Source: an uncultured Clostridia bacterium
GTDB taxonomy: Bacteria > Bacillota > Clostridia > Oscillospirales > Oscillospiraceae
DNA: 33,623 bases
Direction: 5' to 3'
Assembly (NCBI GenBank): GCA_945948535.1
Contig: CAMFBN010000026.1
Location: 1 to 33,623, forward strand
This document shows positions 1 to 6,863 of the stretch, one piece after another; position 1 is the first letter of the stretch; each line of letters opens with the position of its first letter. Below the pieces are notes generated by a model. The model was given only the letters and a program-made list of their open reading frames with translations, ran no database searches and had not been told where the DNA came from. The position numbers and the translations under genes are program-made.

Positions 1-414
1 GAAACGCTGCGGGAGGAAGCCCGGGCGGCGGCGGAAAACCTGAGCGCACTGGACAAGCTGCTGTACCTGATGGACGAATACAGCCGGTACAAGGCCTCCT
101 TCGTGGAGAACGGGGTCAACGAACGGTTCCGGCTTGCCAGGTTCCGGCTGTTCCGGGAGCAGGCCAACGGCGGCGTGGAAGACCGCTGTGACGTGACCTA
201 TGACGGCGTGCCCTACATTGGGCTGAACAACGGTATGAAGATCAATGTTGGTATCGACATTATCAATACGTTGTCCAGGGCTTACGGGGTGACGGTTCCC
301 CTGTTCGTGGACAACGCGGAGAGCGTGACCAAACTGGAAGAATGCGGCTGCCAGGTGATTCGGCTGGTGGTCAGTGAAATGGATAAGGAGTTGAGAATCG
401 AACATGAAAATTAA
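1..414 (+). CDS. SbcC/Rad50-like ATPase, C-terminal fragment (5' end outside window)
   Basis: The frame is open from base 1, so only the last 137 residues of a longer protein are present. The visible part starts with an Ala/Glu/Leu-rich helical stretch that looks like the end of a coiled coil. It is followed by a compact ATPase lobe: GLNNGMKINVGIDIIN resembles the signature region of SMC/SbcC-type ATPases, and PLFVDNAE is a good Walker B. The LVVSEMDKELRI ending is typical of phage SbcC-like proteins next to replication genes. By family such proteins act in DNA-end processing or recombination; here that is inference because the Walker A half is missing. The stop codon overlaps the next gene by 11 bases, so the two are translationally linked. 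Confidence 0.72.
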   Translation, partial: ETLREEARAAAENLSALDKLLYLMDEYSRYKASFVENGVNERFRLARFRLFREQANGGVEDRCDVTYDGVPYIGLNNGMKINVGIDIINTLSRAYGVTVPLFVDNAESVTKLEECGCQVIRLVVSEMDKELRIEHEN

Positions 415-1078
415 GGACAGAGCAAAGCCGGCAATCCCGCCGGTTCCTGCTGGTGGATATCTGGCGGTGTGCGTCGGCGTATTCGACCTGGGCGAGCAGT
501 ATTCCGAGAAGTTCAAGAACTATTCCCCGAAGCTGATGATTACCTTCGACCTTCCCTCCGTAACCATAGAGGTTGACGGTAAGCAGGAACCTCGGCAGCT
601 GAGCCGTGAGTTTACCATTTCCGGAAAAAACAACAGCAAGCTTCGGGCGTTTATTTCCAGCTGGAACGGCGTTCAGTATTCCGATGAAGCATTCGGAGAA
701 TTTGACCCGCTTACCCAGATTGGAAAGCCTGCCATGATTAACGTACTTCTGAACGAGACCGGCGAATACGCCAACATCGACAGCATCATGCCGCTGTTCC
801 CGGGGCTTCCTACACCCACCACGCAGACCCAGATGAAGACTTGGGACATGGATGCATGGGACGATAAGGCGTTCGAGGAGCTGCCTGAATGGGTGCAGGA
901 GAAGATCAAGAAGTCCACCCAGTACCAGAAGGAACACGCGCCGGCCACAACCGTTTCCGTCACGTCCCCTGCAGCGGCTGCTCCCGCCATGAATCCATTT
1001 GCCAGTCTGATTGCACAGGCTCAGGCAAACACGGCGGCAACCACGCCGCAGACCGTCCAGGAGGAATGCCCGATATGA
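404..1078 (+). CDS. Probable phage ssDNA-binding/replication accessory protein
   Basis: A 224-residue protein. The first 140 residues or so form a beta-rich domain (IPPVPAGGYLAVCVGVFDLG, then a KFKNYSPKLMITFDLP segment, then REFTISGKNNSKLRAFISSW) and the tail is acidic, then Ala/Thr/Pro-rich. That arrangement, a folded OB-like core with a disordered low-complexity C-terminus, is what phage ssDNA-binding proteins look like. The family recurs in Firmicutes phage replication modules beside SbcC-like and metallo-beta-lactamase genes. The start overlaps the upstream ATPase gene and the stop overlaps the next start as ATGA. Function is inferred from shape and context; no catalytic motif is visible, and a recombination-mediator role is an alternative. 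Confidence 0.6.
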   Translation: MKIKDRAKPAIPPVPAGGYLAVCVGVFDLGEQYSEKFKNYSPKLMITFDLPSVTIEVDGKQEPRQLSREFTISGKNNSKLRAFISSWNGVQYSDEAFGEFDPLTQIGKPAMINVLLNETGEYANIDSIMPLFPGLPTPTTQTQMKTWDMDAWDDKAFEELPEWVQEKIKKSTQYQKEHAPATTVSVTSPAAAAPAMNPFASLIAQAQANTAATTPQTVQEECPI

Positions 1079-1779
1079 GATTTACGGCGCTGGCTTCCTC
1101 TTCCCATGGGAACGCCTACATTGTTGACGATCAGGAGACCCGCATTCTGCTGGAGTGCGGGGTTTCCCACAGAAAGTTAAAGCAGCTTTCCGGCTTCTCT
1201 CTGAGCCAGTTCTCTGCGTGTCTGGTGAGCCACGAGCACAAGGATCACGCCAAGGCCGTTGGGGAGCTTATCAAGGACGGTATGACCATCTACATGAGCG
1301 AGGGCACCGCTGACGCGCTGGAAACGGACGGCGTGAGCCTCTGCACGGCCATGGAGCAGTTCAACGTTGGGTCGCTGGATATTGTGCCCTTCACCACATT
1401 TCACGACGCTGCGGAACCGCTGGGGTTCCTTATCAAGTCCCGGGTGGACGCTGATGTGCTGGCTTTTGCCACGGATACGGTGAATCTGCGGTATCGGTTC
1501 CCGGGGCTGAACATTCTGGCCATTGAGGCAAACTACGACAAGGCCATTCTGGAGCGCTGCGAGAAGATGCCGGAGAAGGTTCGCAAGCGGATCACCAATT
1601 CTCACATGGAGATCGATACCCTGTGCGAGTACCTGAGAGGGCTGGATTTAAGCGCCTGCCGGGAGATTCATCTGCTTCACCTGAGCGACGCAACCAGCCA
1701 CGAGGAGCACTTCATCAACAAGGTGCGCCGCTGCGTTCCGGCTGGGATTCAGGTGGACGCGGCCTGCCGGGGAAAGTGA
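1075..1779 (+). CDS. Metallo-beta-lactamase-fold hydrolase, WalJ/YycJ-like
   Basis: 234 residues if started at the ATG that overlaps the previous stop (ATGA) with AGGAGG just upstream; an open frame extends further 5' but lies inside the preceding gene. The metal ligands of the fold are visible in order: HEHKDH at residues 53-58, H110 with D111, D134 in FATDT, H177 in NSHME and H202 in LHLSD. The N-terminal ALASSSHGNAY and the order of motifs match the WalJ/YycJ group, whose members include a 5'-3' exonuclease linked to mismatch repair. In a phage replication operon a nuclease role is reasonable. Some phage MBL proteins degrade cyclic nucleotides (Apyc1), a less likely alternative because the motif context is WalJ-like. 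Confidence 0.85.
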   Translation: MRFTALASSSHGNAYIVDDQETRILLECGVSHRKLKQLSGFSLSQFSACLVSHEHKDHAKAVGELIKDGMTIYMSEGTADALETDGVSLCTAMEQFNVGSLDIVPFTTFHDAAEPLGFLIKSRVDADVLAFATDTVNLRYRFPGLNILAIEANYDKAILERCEKMPEKVRKRITNSHMEIDTLCEYLRGLDLSACREIHLLHLSDATSHEEHFINKVRRCVPAGIQVDAACRGK

Positions 1780-1789
1780 GGGGATAAGC

Positions 1790-2341
1790 ATGGGTAGCGA
1801 GAAGCAGGACAGCGTGGTGCTGCACCTGGAGGATTTTGAGGATATCGAGAGCATGAAGGATGCTGACGCTGGAAAGCTGCTGAAAGCGATCCTGTGCTAT
1901 GTGTCCACCGGGGCGCTGCCGGAGAAGCTCGGCGTGCAAGCGAAGACCATGTTCGGCTATATCCGGCGGCACATTGACCGGGATAAATCCTATTACGATG
2001 AAGTGAAGAAGAAACGGTCGGAAGCCGGGAAGAAGGGCGGAAGACCAAAAAAAGCAAACGAAAGCAAAAAAAGCAAAAGGTTATTTTCGGAAAGCAAAAA
2101 AAGCTATCCTGATACTGATACTGATCCTGATACTGATACTGATACTGATACTGATCCTGATACTGTGGCGCAGCGGAGTGCGCCGGGGAACGGTTTTGCT
2201 TCTGGTCTCGGGTCAGACACAGAGGGGAGAATTCAGTTTCTCAAATCCATGATGCGACTGTTTGAAGCGGGAGCGCTGACGGACAGGGAGGACTACGAGA
2301 TGTATCGGACGGAACTTCGGGAACTGGAAGGGAGGGGCTGA
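1790..2341 (+). CDS. DUF6291-like phage replication protein with Asp/Thr repeat tract
   Basis: 183 residues. The N-terminal 70 or so residues (VVLHLEDFEDIESMKDADAGKLLKAI, then GVQAKTMFGYIRRHIDRD) resemble the DUF6291 domain found at the N-terminus of phage replisome-organiser-like proteins. A basic segment follows (KKKRSEAGKKGGRPKK), then a run of PDTDTD units encoded by hexanucleotide repeats, then a short helical C-terminus (MMRLFEAGALTDREDYEMYR). The fold plus basic linker suggests DNA binding, perhaps origin recognition, but this is inferred. The DnaD-like domain often fused to this family is absent, so the protein may be a shortened version. It starts 10 bases after the MBL gene. Confidence 0.6.
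   Translation: MGSEKQDSVVLHLEDFEDIESMKDADAGKLLKAILCYVSTGALPEKLGVQAKTMFGYIRRHIDRDKSYYDEVKKKRSEAGKKGGRPKKANESKKSKRLFSESKKSYPDTDTDPDTDTDTDTDPDTVAQRSAPGNGFASGLGSDTEGRIQFLKSMMRLFEAGALTDREDYEMYRTELRELEGRG
2107..2165 (+). repeat. Hexanucleotide tandem repeat (CTGATA/CTGATC) inside a coding region
   Basis: About nine imperfect copies of CTGATA, with two CTGATC variants, in frame with the host gene and encoding Asp-Thr and Asp-Pro pairs. The unit is six bases, so gain or loss of copies keeps the frame and only changes linker length. Confidence 0.9.
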
Positions 2342-2342
2342 C

Positions 2343-2573
2343 ATGGCGACGGTTTGGTATGACCACTATGCCAAGTGCCCCTACTACCGGCGCTCGGACT
2401 GCAAGAAGCAAGTGATCTGCGATGGTCTATGCGACGGATGCAGCATGAGCCTGCGGTATGACAGACAGGAGGATTTGCTGATTCAGGTGAAGACCTTTTG
2501 CTGTGACAAGTACAAGAACTGTGAGGTTTATCAGATGCTCAAACAGATTTATGAGGATGATGACAATGGATGA
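2343..2573 (+). CDS. Small Cys-rich protein, unknown function
   Basis: 76 residues with nine cysteines, including CDGLCDGC and KTFCCDKYKNC. The spacing suggests zinc or iron-sulfur binding, but no named family is recognised with confidence. It begins immediately after the previous stop and overlaps the next gene by eight bases. It is the first of several consecutive small Cys-rich genes here, so it may be part of an accessory or host-takeover set. Confidence 0.65.
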   Translation: MATVWYDHYAKCPYYRRSDCKKQVICDGLCDGCSMSLRYDRQEDLLIQVKTFCCDKYKNCEVYQMLKQIYEDDDNG

Positions 2574-2763
2574 ATTGAAGCCGAGCCCGGACAGTCAGTT
2601 CAGGCTGCGGCCCTGCAAATGCGGTTCGGAGGATGTTGTGTATGAGTCTTACCAGGGGCCGGATAGTACGATTTACCGGGTGAAGTGCCGGAGCTGCGGC
2701 ATTCGGACATTCTGGAGACTGTGCAGGCATGATGTGCAGGTGTTGTGGAATAGAGAGGTGTAG
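2566..2763 (+). CDS. Small zinc-ribbon protein, Lar-like
   Basis: 65 residues from the ATG overlapping the previous stop; earlier in-frame starts lie inside the upstream gene and lack a good ribosome binding site. CKCGSED near residue 18 and CRSCGI near residue 43 form a two-knuckle zinc ribbon followed by a Trp-containing tail (FWRLCRHDVQVLWN). The layout resembles Lar-family restriction-alleviation proteins and other phage zinc ribbons. A restriction-alleviation role is only a suggestion, since many unrelated small zinc ribbons share this layout. Confidence 0.6.
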   Translation: MDELKPSPDSQFRLRPCKCGSEDVVYESYQGPDSTIYRVKCRSCGIRTFWRLCRHDVQVLWNREV

Positions 2764-2764
2764 C

Positions 2765-3424
2765 ATGACCACGTCTAGAATGAAACCGATTCTTTTCAAC
2801 ACCGAAATGGTTCAGGCAAATCTGAATGGCATTAAGTCTGCTACAAGGAGGGTGGCGTTCCCGAATGAAGACCTTCGGAAGTTTCCTCGCCCTGACAATC
2901 CTGATGTGTGGTGGTTCCGTGGCAGAGCCTACCCTAACTGGGATAGTGCTATGCGATCCCCACAAGGCGTACTCTCACTGTGCAAATACAAGAAGGGAGA
3001 CATCCTGTATGTCCGGGAGACTTGGGACAACGAGCCGGTAACCCCAGGAGGGCATTTTCGACCATCAGGCGTTTGGTATTACAAAGCGGATGGTGACCTG
3101 CGGCCGGAAGTGTGGCGCGGAAAATGGCATCCATCTATCCATATGCCGAAGGAAGCTGCTAGGCTGTTCCTGAAGGTTACGAATGTCAGGGTGGAGAGGT
3201 TGCAGGACATTGACGAAGAAGGAGCCAAAGCAGAGGGGGCAAATTTTTGTAACGGGAAACACGTTGGCATTGAAGAAAAAATGCGGCGTTCAGCTGTTGA
3301 GCGGTTTGCGGATATTTGGAACAGTACCATCAAACCGGCAGATATTGACCTCTACGGCTGGTATGCAAACCCGTGGGTATGGGTGATCGAGTATGAGCGG
3401 TGCGAAAAGCCGGAGGACATGTGA
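2765..3424 (+). CDS. ASCH-domain phage protein
   Basis: 219 residues from the ATG following GAGAGGTG. The N-terminus KPILFNTEMVQANLNGIKS with TRR just after is the typical opening of phage ASCH proteins. KKGDILYVRETW forms the core strand, and WHPSIHMPKEAARLFLKV, the RVERLQDIDEEGAKAEG helix and YGWYANPWVWVIEYER complete the fold. ASCH domains are PUA-like and bind RNA; characterised members include ribonucleases and N4-acetylcytidine amidohydrolases. Phage copies are sometimes labelled morphogenetic proteins without good reason. Its place in the accessory region favours RNA or nucleotide metabolism over particle assembly. The stop overlaps the next start by one base. Confidence 0.82.
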   Translation: MTTSRMKPILFNTEMVQANLNGIKSATRRVAFPNEDLRKFPRPDNPDVWWFRGRAYPNWDSAMRSPQGVLSLCKYKKGDILYVRETWDNEPVTPGGHFRPSGVWYYKADGDLRPEVWRGKWHPSIHMPKEAARLFLKVTNVRVERLQDIDEEGAKAEGANFCNGKHVGIEEKMRRSAVERFADIWNSTIKPADIDLYGWYANPWVWVIEYERCEKPEDM

Positions 3425-3720
3425 TGGCCATGAGAAAAATCGCCCTCATGCACCGTCTCTTTGGGGTGTGCGAGGGCCGCACCTGCCGGGAGTGCAGCAA
3501 CTTTGTGAAGGGGAAATACCATGACCGTACGCTATGCAAATGCCGGGTGTACGGCATGACCCACAGTGAGGCGTCTGACTGGGCGGGTCGATGGCTGGCC
3601 TGCGGGGCGTTCAACCGGACGATCGACAGGGGGCCTGTTATCAGAGACGTGGTTCCGGATAGACAGCGGAAGGAAGCAGACAACTCACCGCTGGATGGAC
3701 AGATGATGATGGAGGTGTGA
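3424..3720 (+). CDS. Small Cys-rich phage protein
   Basis: 98 residues from the ATG overlapping the upstream stop (TGATG). The first 65 residues carry CEGRTCRECSNF, then LCKCRVYG, and a later WLACGAFN, a cysteine arrangement consistent with a bound metal cluster. The C-terminal third is polar and probably flexible. The pattern recurs in Clostridial phage accessory regions, but I know of no assigned function. A second ATG two codons downstream is also possible. Confidence 0.65.
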   Translation: MAMRKIALMHRLFGVCEGRTCRECSNFVKGKYHDRTLCKCRVYGMTHSEASDWAGRWLACGAFNRTIDRGPVIRDVVPDRQRKEADNSPLDGQMMMEV

Positions 3721-3722
3721 CA

Positions 3723-4103
3723 ATGGGGAAACACGCAATCGGCGGGATAGTGACAAATAATCGAAAAGACTGCAAGATGCGGCATGAAAACGGAAATTGC
3801 ACTGTAGCCGGTGGCTTCTGTACCTCTGTAAATGATCCTATCTGTGAAGCACTACACAATGCATATGAGTGCGGATACAGGCACTCCGCCCTCCGTGAGC
3901 AGGAGGAACGGCGGTGGATTCCGGTGACGGAGCGGTTTCCGAATACTGGAGCTGTAGTCCTTACTTTCTCGAATAAGGATGGAGTAAATATCGGAAAGTA
4001 TGTAGGATATGGTGCATTCGTGGTTAGGAAGTGGGATATTAACTCAAAACCTTCAAGAACGACTCACTGGATGCCGATGCCTGAACCGCCGAAAGGAGAA
4101 TGA
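3723..4103 (+). CDS. DUF551-domain protein with Cys-rich N-terminus
   Basis: 126 residues. The ATG at 3723 is chosen over an in-frame GTG two codons earlier because GGAGG at 3711-3715 is correctly spaced only for the ATG. The C-terminal half is a recognisable DUF551 domain: RRWIPVTERFPNTGAVVL near the middle and THWMPMPEPP at the end. DUF551 is common in phages and has no known function. The N-terminal half carries scattered cysteines (DCKMRHENGNC, GGFC, PICEAL). Base composition is visibly more AT-rich than the replication genes, suggesting recent acquisition. Confidence 0.75.
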   Translation: MGKHAIGGIVTNNRKDCKMRHENGNCTVAGGFCTSVNDPICEALHNAYECGYRHSALREQEERRWIPVTERFPNTGAVVLTFSNKDGVNIGKYVGYGAFVVRKWDINSKPSRTTHWMPMPEPPKGE

Positions 4104-4105
4104 TT

Positions 4106-4471
4106 ATGACTTGCGAGCAATGCAAATACATAACCGTGTGTATGGCACAAGCCGACTGTTTGGGGCAAATATTTGACCCCAACTACGACGGAGAACACGG
4201 ATGCACAGATTTTGCACCGTGTACCAACGCAGACCGCATCCGCTCCATGACTGATGAGGAATTGGCGGAGTTTATTCGCAGCATGGTAGACGAAAGCAAT
4301 AGTCACAATGTCGCATGTTATGGGTGTATAAACTACGGAACACACCACAGTGATCCTGCAAACAAAGGAACATACCTTTACGAATGTGATGGCTGTGAAA
4401 ACGAAGGAATTGGGTTGGATGTGTTGATGTGGCTCCAGCAACCAGCAGAAAAGCCGAAGGAGGCTTTTTGA
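4106..4471 (+). CDS. Cys-rich phage protein with DRIRSMTDEELAEF-type helix
   Basis: 121 residues. The ATG at 4106 is preferred to the ATG at 4100 because AAGGAG at 4093-4098 would sit almost on the earlier codon. Features are CEQCKYITVC at the N-terminus, a central DRIRSMTDEELAEFI helix common to many small phage proteins, a CYGC pair, and a YECDGCENEG segment before a WLQQPAEKPKE tail. This looks like a metal-binding protein of unknown function. Base composition is lower in G+C than the surrounding replication genes. Confidence 0.7.
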   Translation: MTCEQCKYITVCMAQADCLGQIFDPNYDGEHGCTDFAPCTNADRIRSMTDEELAEFIRSMVDESNSHNVACYGCINYGTHHSDPANKGTYLYECDGCENEGIGLDVLMWLQQPAEKPKEAF

Positions 4472-4635
4472 TGGCAAAAGCAAAACTGTATGGCATTCCC
4501 CGGAAGGGGATTCCAAATAACCGGCGTTTTGATCAGCGCTGGAAAACCAAAAACGAAAGGAACACCAAGTATGACGCAAGAAAACAGAACAAGCATCCTG
4601 CAAATGGCCCGTGGAGCCATTCAGGAAAGGGTTGA
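4471..4635 (+). CDS. Small basic protein, unknown (overlaps next gene)
   Basis: 54 residues and very basic (PRKGIPNNRRFDQRWKTKNERN). It starts with the TGATG overlap used by its neighbours and has AAGGAGG at 4457-4463 with a seven-base spacer, so translation is plausible. Its last 65 bases overlap the next gene in another frame. I recognise no family. It could be a genuine small nucleic-acid-binding protein or a remnant cut short when the next gene was acquired. Confidence 0.5.
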   Translation: MAKAKLYGIPRKGIPNNRRFDQRWKTKNERNTKYDARKQNKHPANGPWSHSGKG

Positions 4636-4942
4636 CTATGAGGTCGGCAAGGCCGTGGACAATATCCTCGACCGGAACACCGATCCCACCGCCAAGCGGA
4701 AGATCACCCTGACCATCGAAATGAAGCCGGACGAGAACCGGCAGTACATCAAGATTTCCGCCAGCGCCAAGAGCGCCCTTGCTCCCGTGCTGCCCGTGGG
4801 CACCACCCTCGGCATTGCAGCCAACCCGGACACAGGGGAAATGCTGCTGGTGGAAAGCACGCCCCAGGTGCCCGGGCAGGTGGCAATGGATGGGAGCGTA
4901 CAGGAAGGCCCCAAGCTGCTGAAAGTGGCTGCTATGAAGTGA
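4571..4942 (+). CDS. Phage replication-terminator-like protein
   Basis: 123 residues from ATG 4571; the frame is open upstream to 4490, but that part does not look like the family and lies inside the previous gene. The sequence follows a family widely annotated in Clostridial phages as replication terminator protein: SILQMARGAIQERVDYEVGK, then RKITLTIEMKPDENRQ, SASAKSALAPVLPVGTTL and a C-terminal PQVPGQVAMDGS. The annotation is inherited and I know of no direct proof of a termination role. The ribosome binding site (AAAGGA) is weaker than its neighbours'. Confidence 0.75.
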   Translation: MTQENRTSILQMARGAIQERVDYEVGKAVDNILDRNTDPTAKRKITLTIEMKPDENRQYIKISASAKSALAPVLPVGTTLGIAANPDTGEMLLVESTPQVPGQVAMDGSVQEGPKLLKVAAMK

Positions 4943-4958
4943 TTGGGTTATCAAGCGT

Positions 4959-5156
4959 ATGGAAAATAACAAGATGTACGAAAGTGCACGGGAATTCTCC
5001 CGCCGCAGAATCATTTCCGAAAGACAACTTAGGGAGATGATTGCATCTGGGAAAGTACCCGGCATTAAGACTGCCCGAGGGTTCAAGATCAACGTAAGGT
5101 TGTTCCTTGAAAAGCTGGAAGAACTTAGCAAGAATGCCCAGAAGGCAGATATTTAA
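4959..5156 (+). CDS. Small helix-turn-helix DNA-binding protein (excisionase/MerR-like)
   Basis: 65 residues. SEREF-like helix followed by ISERQLREMIASGKVPGIKT and FKINVRLFLEKLEE gives the winged-helix pattern of excisionase/AlpA proteins: a recognition helix, a short wing (ARGFKIN) and a C-terminal helix. Such proteins act as excisionases or small transcription regulators. No integrase is visible nearby, so regulation of the downstream genes is as likely as excision. Confidence 0.72.
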   Translation: MENNKMYESAREFSRRRIISERQLREMIASGKVPGIKTARGFKINVRLFLEKLEELSKNAQKADI

Positions 5157-5194
5157 TCGAAATAATCGAACACATAAAAATGGAGGGAAAAACA

Positions 5195-5917
5195 ATGTTG
5201 AAAGCAATGATTGAGAAGATCGAGAAGATGGCAGGCCCCAAGGTGTACGATATTGGCGATGAGCATTACGCCTCTGCCAATCTGGTACGCATTGACCCGA
5301 AGAAGGACTTCCCCAAGTCCATCACCCTGACCGGCCTTGACAGCGTGTGCAAGATGGTCACTAATGAGGCTTCTGACCTGTTTGCCAGTGACCAGATTCT
5401 GATTCAGGTGGTGGACTACCGCAATGTGCGGGTGTTTACCACGCTGGATGGAGAGATGGACCGGTGCTGGCTGTATGAGTGCAGTGCGGACACGCCCAGG
5501 GTCAAGACCGGCACGTTTATGAGCCATGAGGAAGCGGTGATTCAGCTGCGGTCTCTTTACATTCCGAATCCTGACATGGAGTATCTGCTGAAGCTGCTGT
5601 CCAGCGTGAGCCAGGAGAGCAAGGTATCTTCCAACGACAACGGCGTTTCTCAGACCGTGGAGGCAAGAACCGGCGTGGCCCTGACCACCAACGTGGAAGT
5701 ACGGCCCTATGTCAATTTGCAGCCCTTCCGTACCTTCCTTGAGGTTCCCCAGCCGGAATCCATGTTCCTGCTGCGGCTGGACAACAACGGACAGGTTGCC
5801 CTGATCGAGGCGGACGGCGGCGTGTGGAAGCTGGAAGCCACCCGGAATATCGCCGGGTACTTCGAGGACAAGCTGGCGGAGCTGATCGGTTCCGGGCGGG
5901 TCGTGGTGCTGCGCTGA
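5195..5917 (+). CDS. Conserved phage protein, unknown function
   Basis: 240 residues. ATG 5195 is preferred because TGGAGGG at 5180-5187 is well placed for it and overlaps the alternative ATG at 5180. The protein has an N-terminal helix (MLKAMIEKIEKMAGPKVYDI), a mixed alpha/beta body with YASANLVRID and QVVDYRNVRVFTTLDG, a low-complexity middle and a beta-rich C-terminus (EVPQPESMFLLRLDNNGQVAL). It resembles conserved Firmicutes phage proteins found between replication and packaging genes, for which I know of no function. Codon use is like the replication genes. The stop overlaps the next start. Confidence 0.7.
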   Translation: MLKAMIEKIEKMAGPKVYDIGDEHYASANLVRIDPKKDFPKSITLTGLDSVCKMVTNEASDLFASDQILIQVVDYRNVRVFTTLDGEMDRCWLYECSADTPRVKTGTFMSHEEAVIQLRSLYIPNPDMEYLLKLLSSVSQESKVSSNDNGVSQTVEARTGVALTTNVEVRPYVNLQPFRTFLEVPQPESMFLLRLDNNGQVALIEADGGVWKLEATRNIAGYFEDKLAELIGSGRVVVLR

Positions 5918-6111
5918 TGCCGAAGCCGTGGGAAAATGGGTCTGGGCTTCCAGACCCTACGGCCTTCCGGGGTGGGAAGGAAATCGAGAAGGAAGAACAG
6001 AGGGTCGCTGATCTGGTCAGGTGCTTACGGTATGTGGCGCGGATGGCCGGGTTTGAGATCATCAACCGCGTGGAGTTCCGGGATGTGAAAACAAAACGGA
6101 CGTATAAATGA
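5917..6111 (+). CDS. Small conserved phage protein
   Basis: 64 residues from the ATG overlapping the previous stop (TGATG). MPKPWENGSGLPDPTAFRG at the start, a helical EEQRVADLVRCLRYVARMAGFEI middle and an FRDVKTKRTYK end match a small protein family common in Clostridial phages, of unknown function. The longer in-frame ORF upstream is a shadow of the preceding gene. Confidence 0.7.
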   Translation: MPKPWENGSGLPDPTAFRGGKEIEKEEQRVADLVRCLRYVARMAGFEIINRVEFRDVKTKRTYK

Positions 6112-6125
6112 TTGGAGGAAGATCT

Positions 6126-6611
6126 ATGAAACAGTACATTGGAACGAAGATCGTTCAGGCGGAGCCTGCGAATAGATTCTGGTTTGAAAACGGGGAAAAG
6201 ATGGTTGTTCCCGATTCGGAAGATACACCGAATAGAGTCAGAGAGGCTACCGCCGGTGAAAAAGGGTATAAGGTGGTTTATCCTCCTGACGGCTATGAGA
6301 GCTGGTCTCCCAAGGATGTGTTTGAGGCTGCCTACAGAGAGACCACCAGCATGAGTTTCGGTTTGGCTATCGAGGCCGCCAAGATGGGCAAGAAGATTGC
6401 CCGGAAGGGGTGGAACGGCAAGGGCATGTTCCTGTTCCTGGCAACGGACATTGAGTTCCATACGGAAGCAGACCTTTCCTGCGTAAGTGACCTGGAAGGT
6501 GACCTTACCCTTCCCGCTTTCGTTATGAAAACCGCTGATGACCACTTCTGCGTGGGTTGGCTGGCATCCCAGACTGATATGCTGGCAGACGACTGGAAGA
6601 TCGTGGAGTAA
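6126..6611 (+). CDS. tad2: Tad2-family (DUF2829) anti-Thoeris protein
   Basis: 161 residues from ATG 6126; GGAGGA at 6113-6118 is placed for this ATG and not for the in-frame ATG at 6108. Two parts are visible. Residues 1-75 form a small phage domain ending in GYESWSPKDVFEAAYRE. Residues 76-161 are a DUF2829/Tad2 domain: MSFGLAIEAAKMGKKIARKGWN, GKGMFLFLA, LPAFVMKTADDH and GWLASQTDMLADDW. Characterised Tad2 proteins bind and sequester the signalling cyclic ADP-ribose isomer made by Thoeris, blocking abortive infection. This is the clearest counter-defence gene in the window. Whether this copy binds the signal, and which isomer, cannot be read from sequence. Confidence 0.85.
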   Translation: MKQYIGTKIVQAEPANRFWFENGEKMVVPDSEDTPNRVREATAGEKGYKVVYPPDGYESWSPKDVFEAAYRETTSMSFGLAIEAAKMGKKIARKGWNGKGMFLFLATDIEFHTEADLSCVSDLEGDLTLPAFVMKTADDHFCVGWLASQTDMLADDWKIVE

Positions 6612-6623
6612 GGAGGAAATACC

Positions 6624-6815
6624 ATGTTTTTCATGAGCAGAAAGAGTTTCCGGGAAGAGGTTGAAAAAAAGCTTTCCGAGAAAATGGAGGAACGGGAATA
6701 CAGAATGAGTTTGAATATGGATTTCTCGCGACTCTGTGAGAGAATCGGACGACTGGAAGATCGTGTTGCAAGGCTTGAAAGCAAAGAGGACTGCACACCT
6801 GATTTGCCGTATTGA
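6624..6815 (+). CDS. Small coiled-coil protein
   Basis: 63 residues with AAGGAGG 5' of the ATG. Heptad-like spacing runs through FREEVEKKLSEKMEEREY and RLCERIGRLEDRVARLES, predicting a mostly helical oligomer. It is the last gene before the terminator at 6826-6850. Function is unknown; it could be structural or regulatory. Confidence 0.65.
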   Translation: MFFMSRKSFREEVEKKLSEKMEEREYRMSLNMDFSRLCERIGRLEDRVARLESKEDCTPDLPY

Positions 6816-6825
6816 TACAGATTGG

Positions 6826-6850
6826 GAGGGAGCTTCGGCTCCCTCTTTTT
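6826..6850 (+). terminator. Intrinsic terminator closing the early/replication region
   Basis: GAGGGAGC, a UUCG tetraloop and GCTCCCTC make a perfect 8-bp stem, followed directly by TTTTT. It lies between the coiled-coil gene and the terS promoter, so it should separate early from late transcription. Confidence 0.9.
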
Positions 6851-6863
6851 CTGATTGAACGGC

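Noticed and set aside
889..1074. N-terminal extension of the MBL gene back to 889.
   Set aside because: It overlaps the preceding gene by almost 200 bases, the product is not MBL-like there, and ATG 1075 has AGGAGG and an ATGA overlap.
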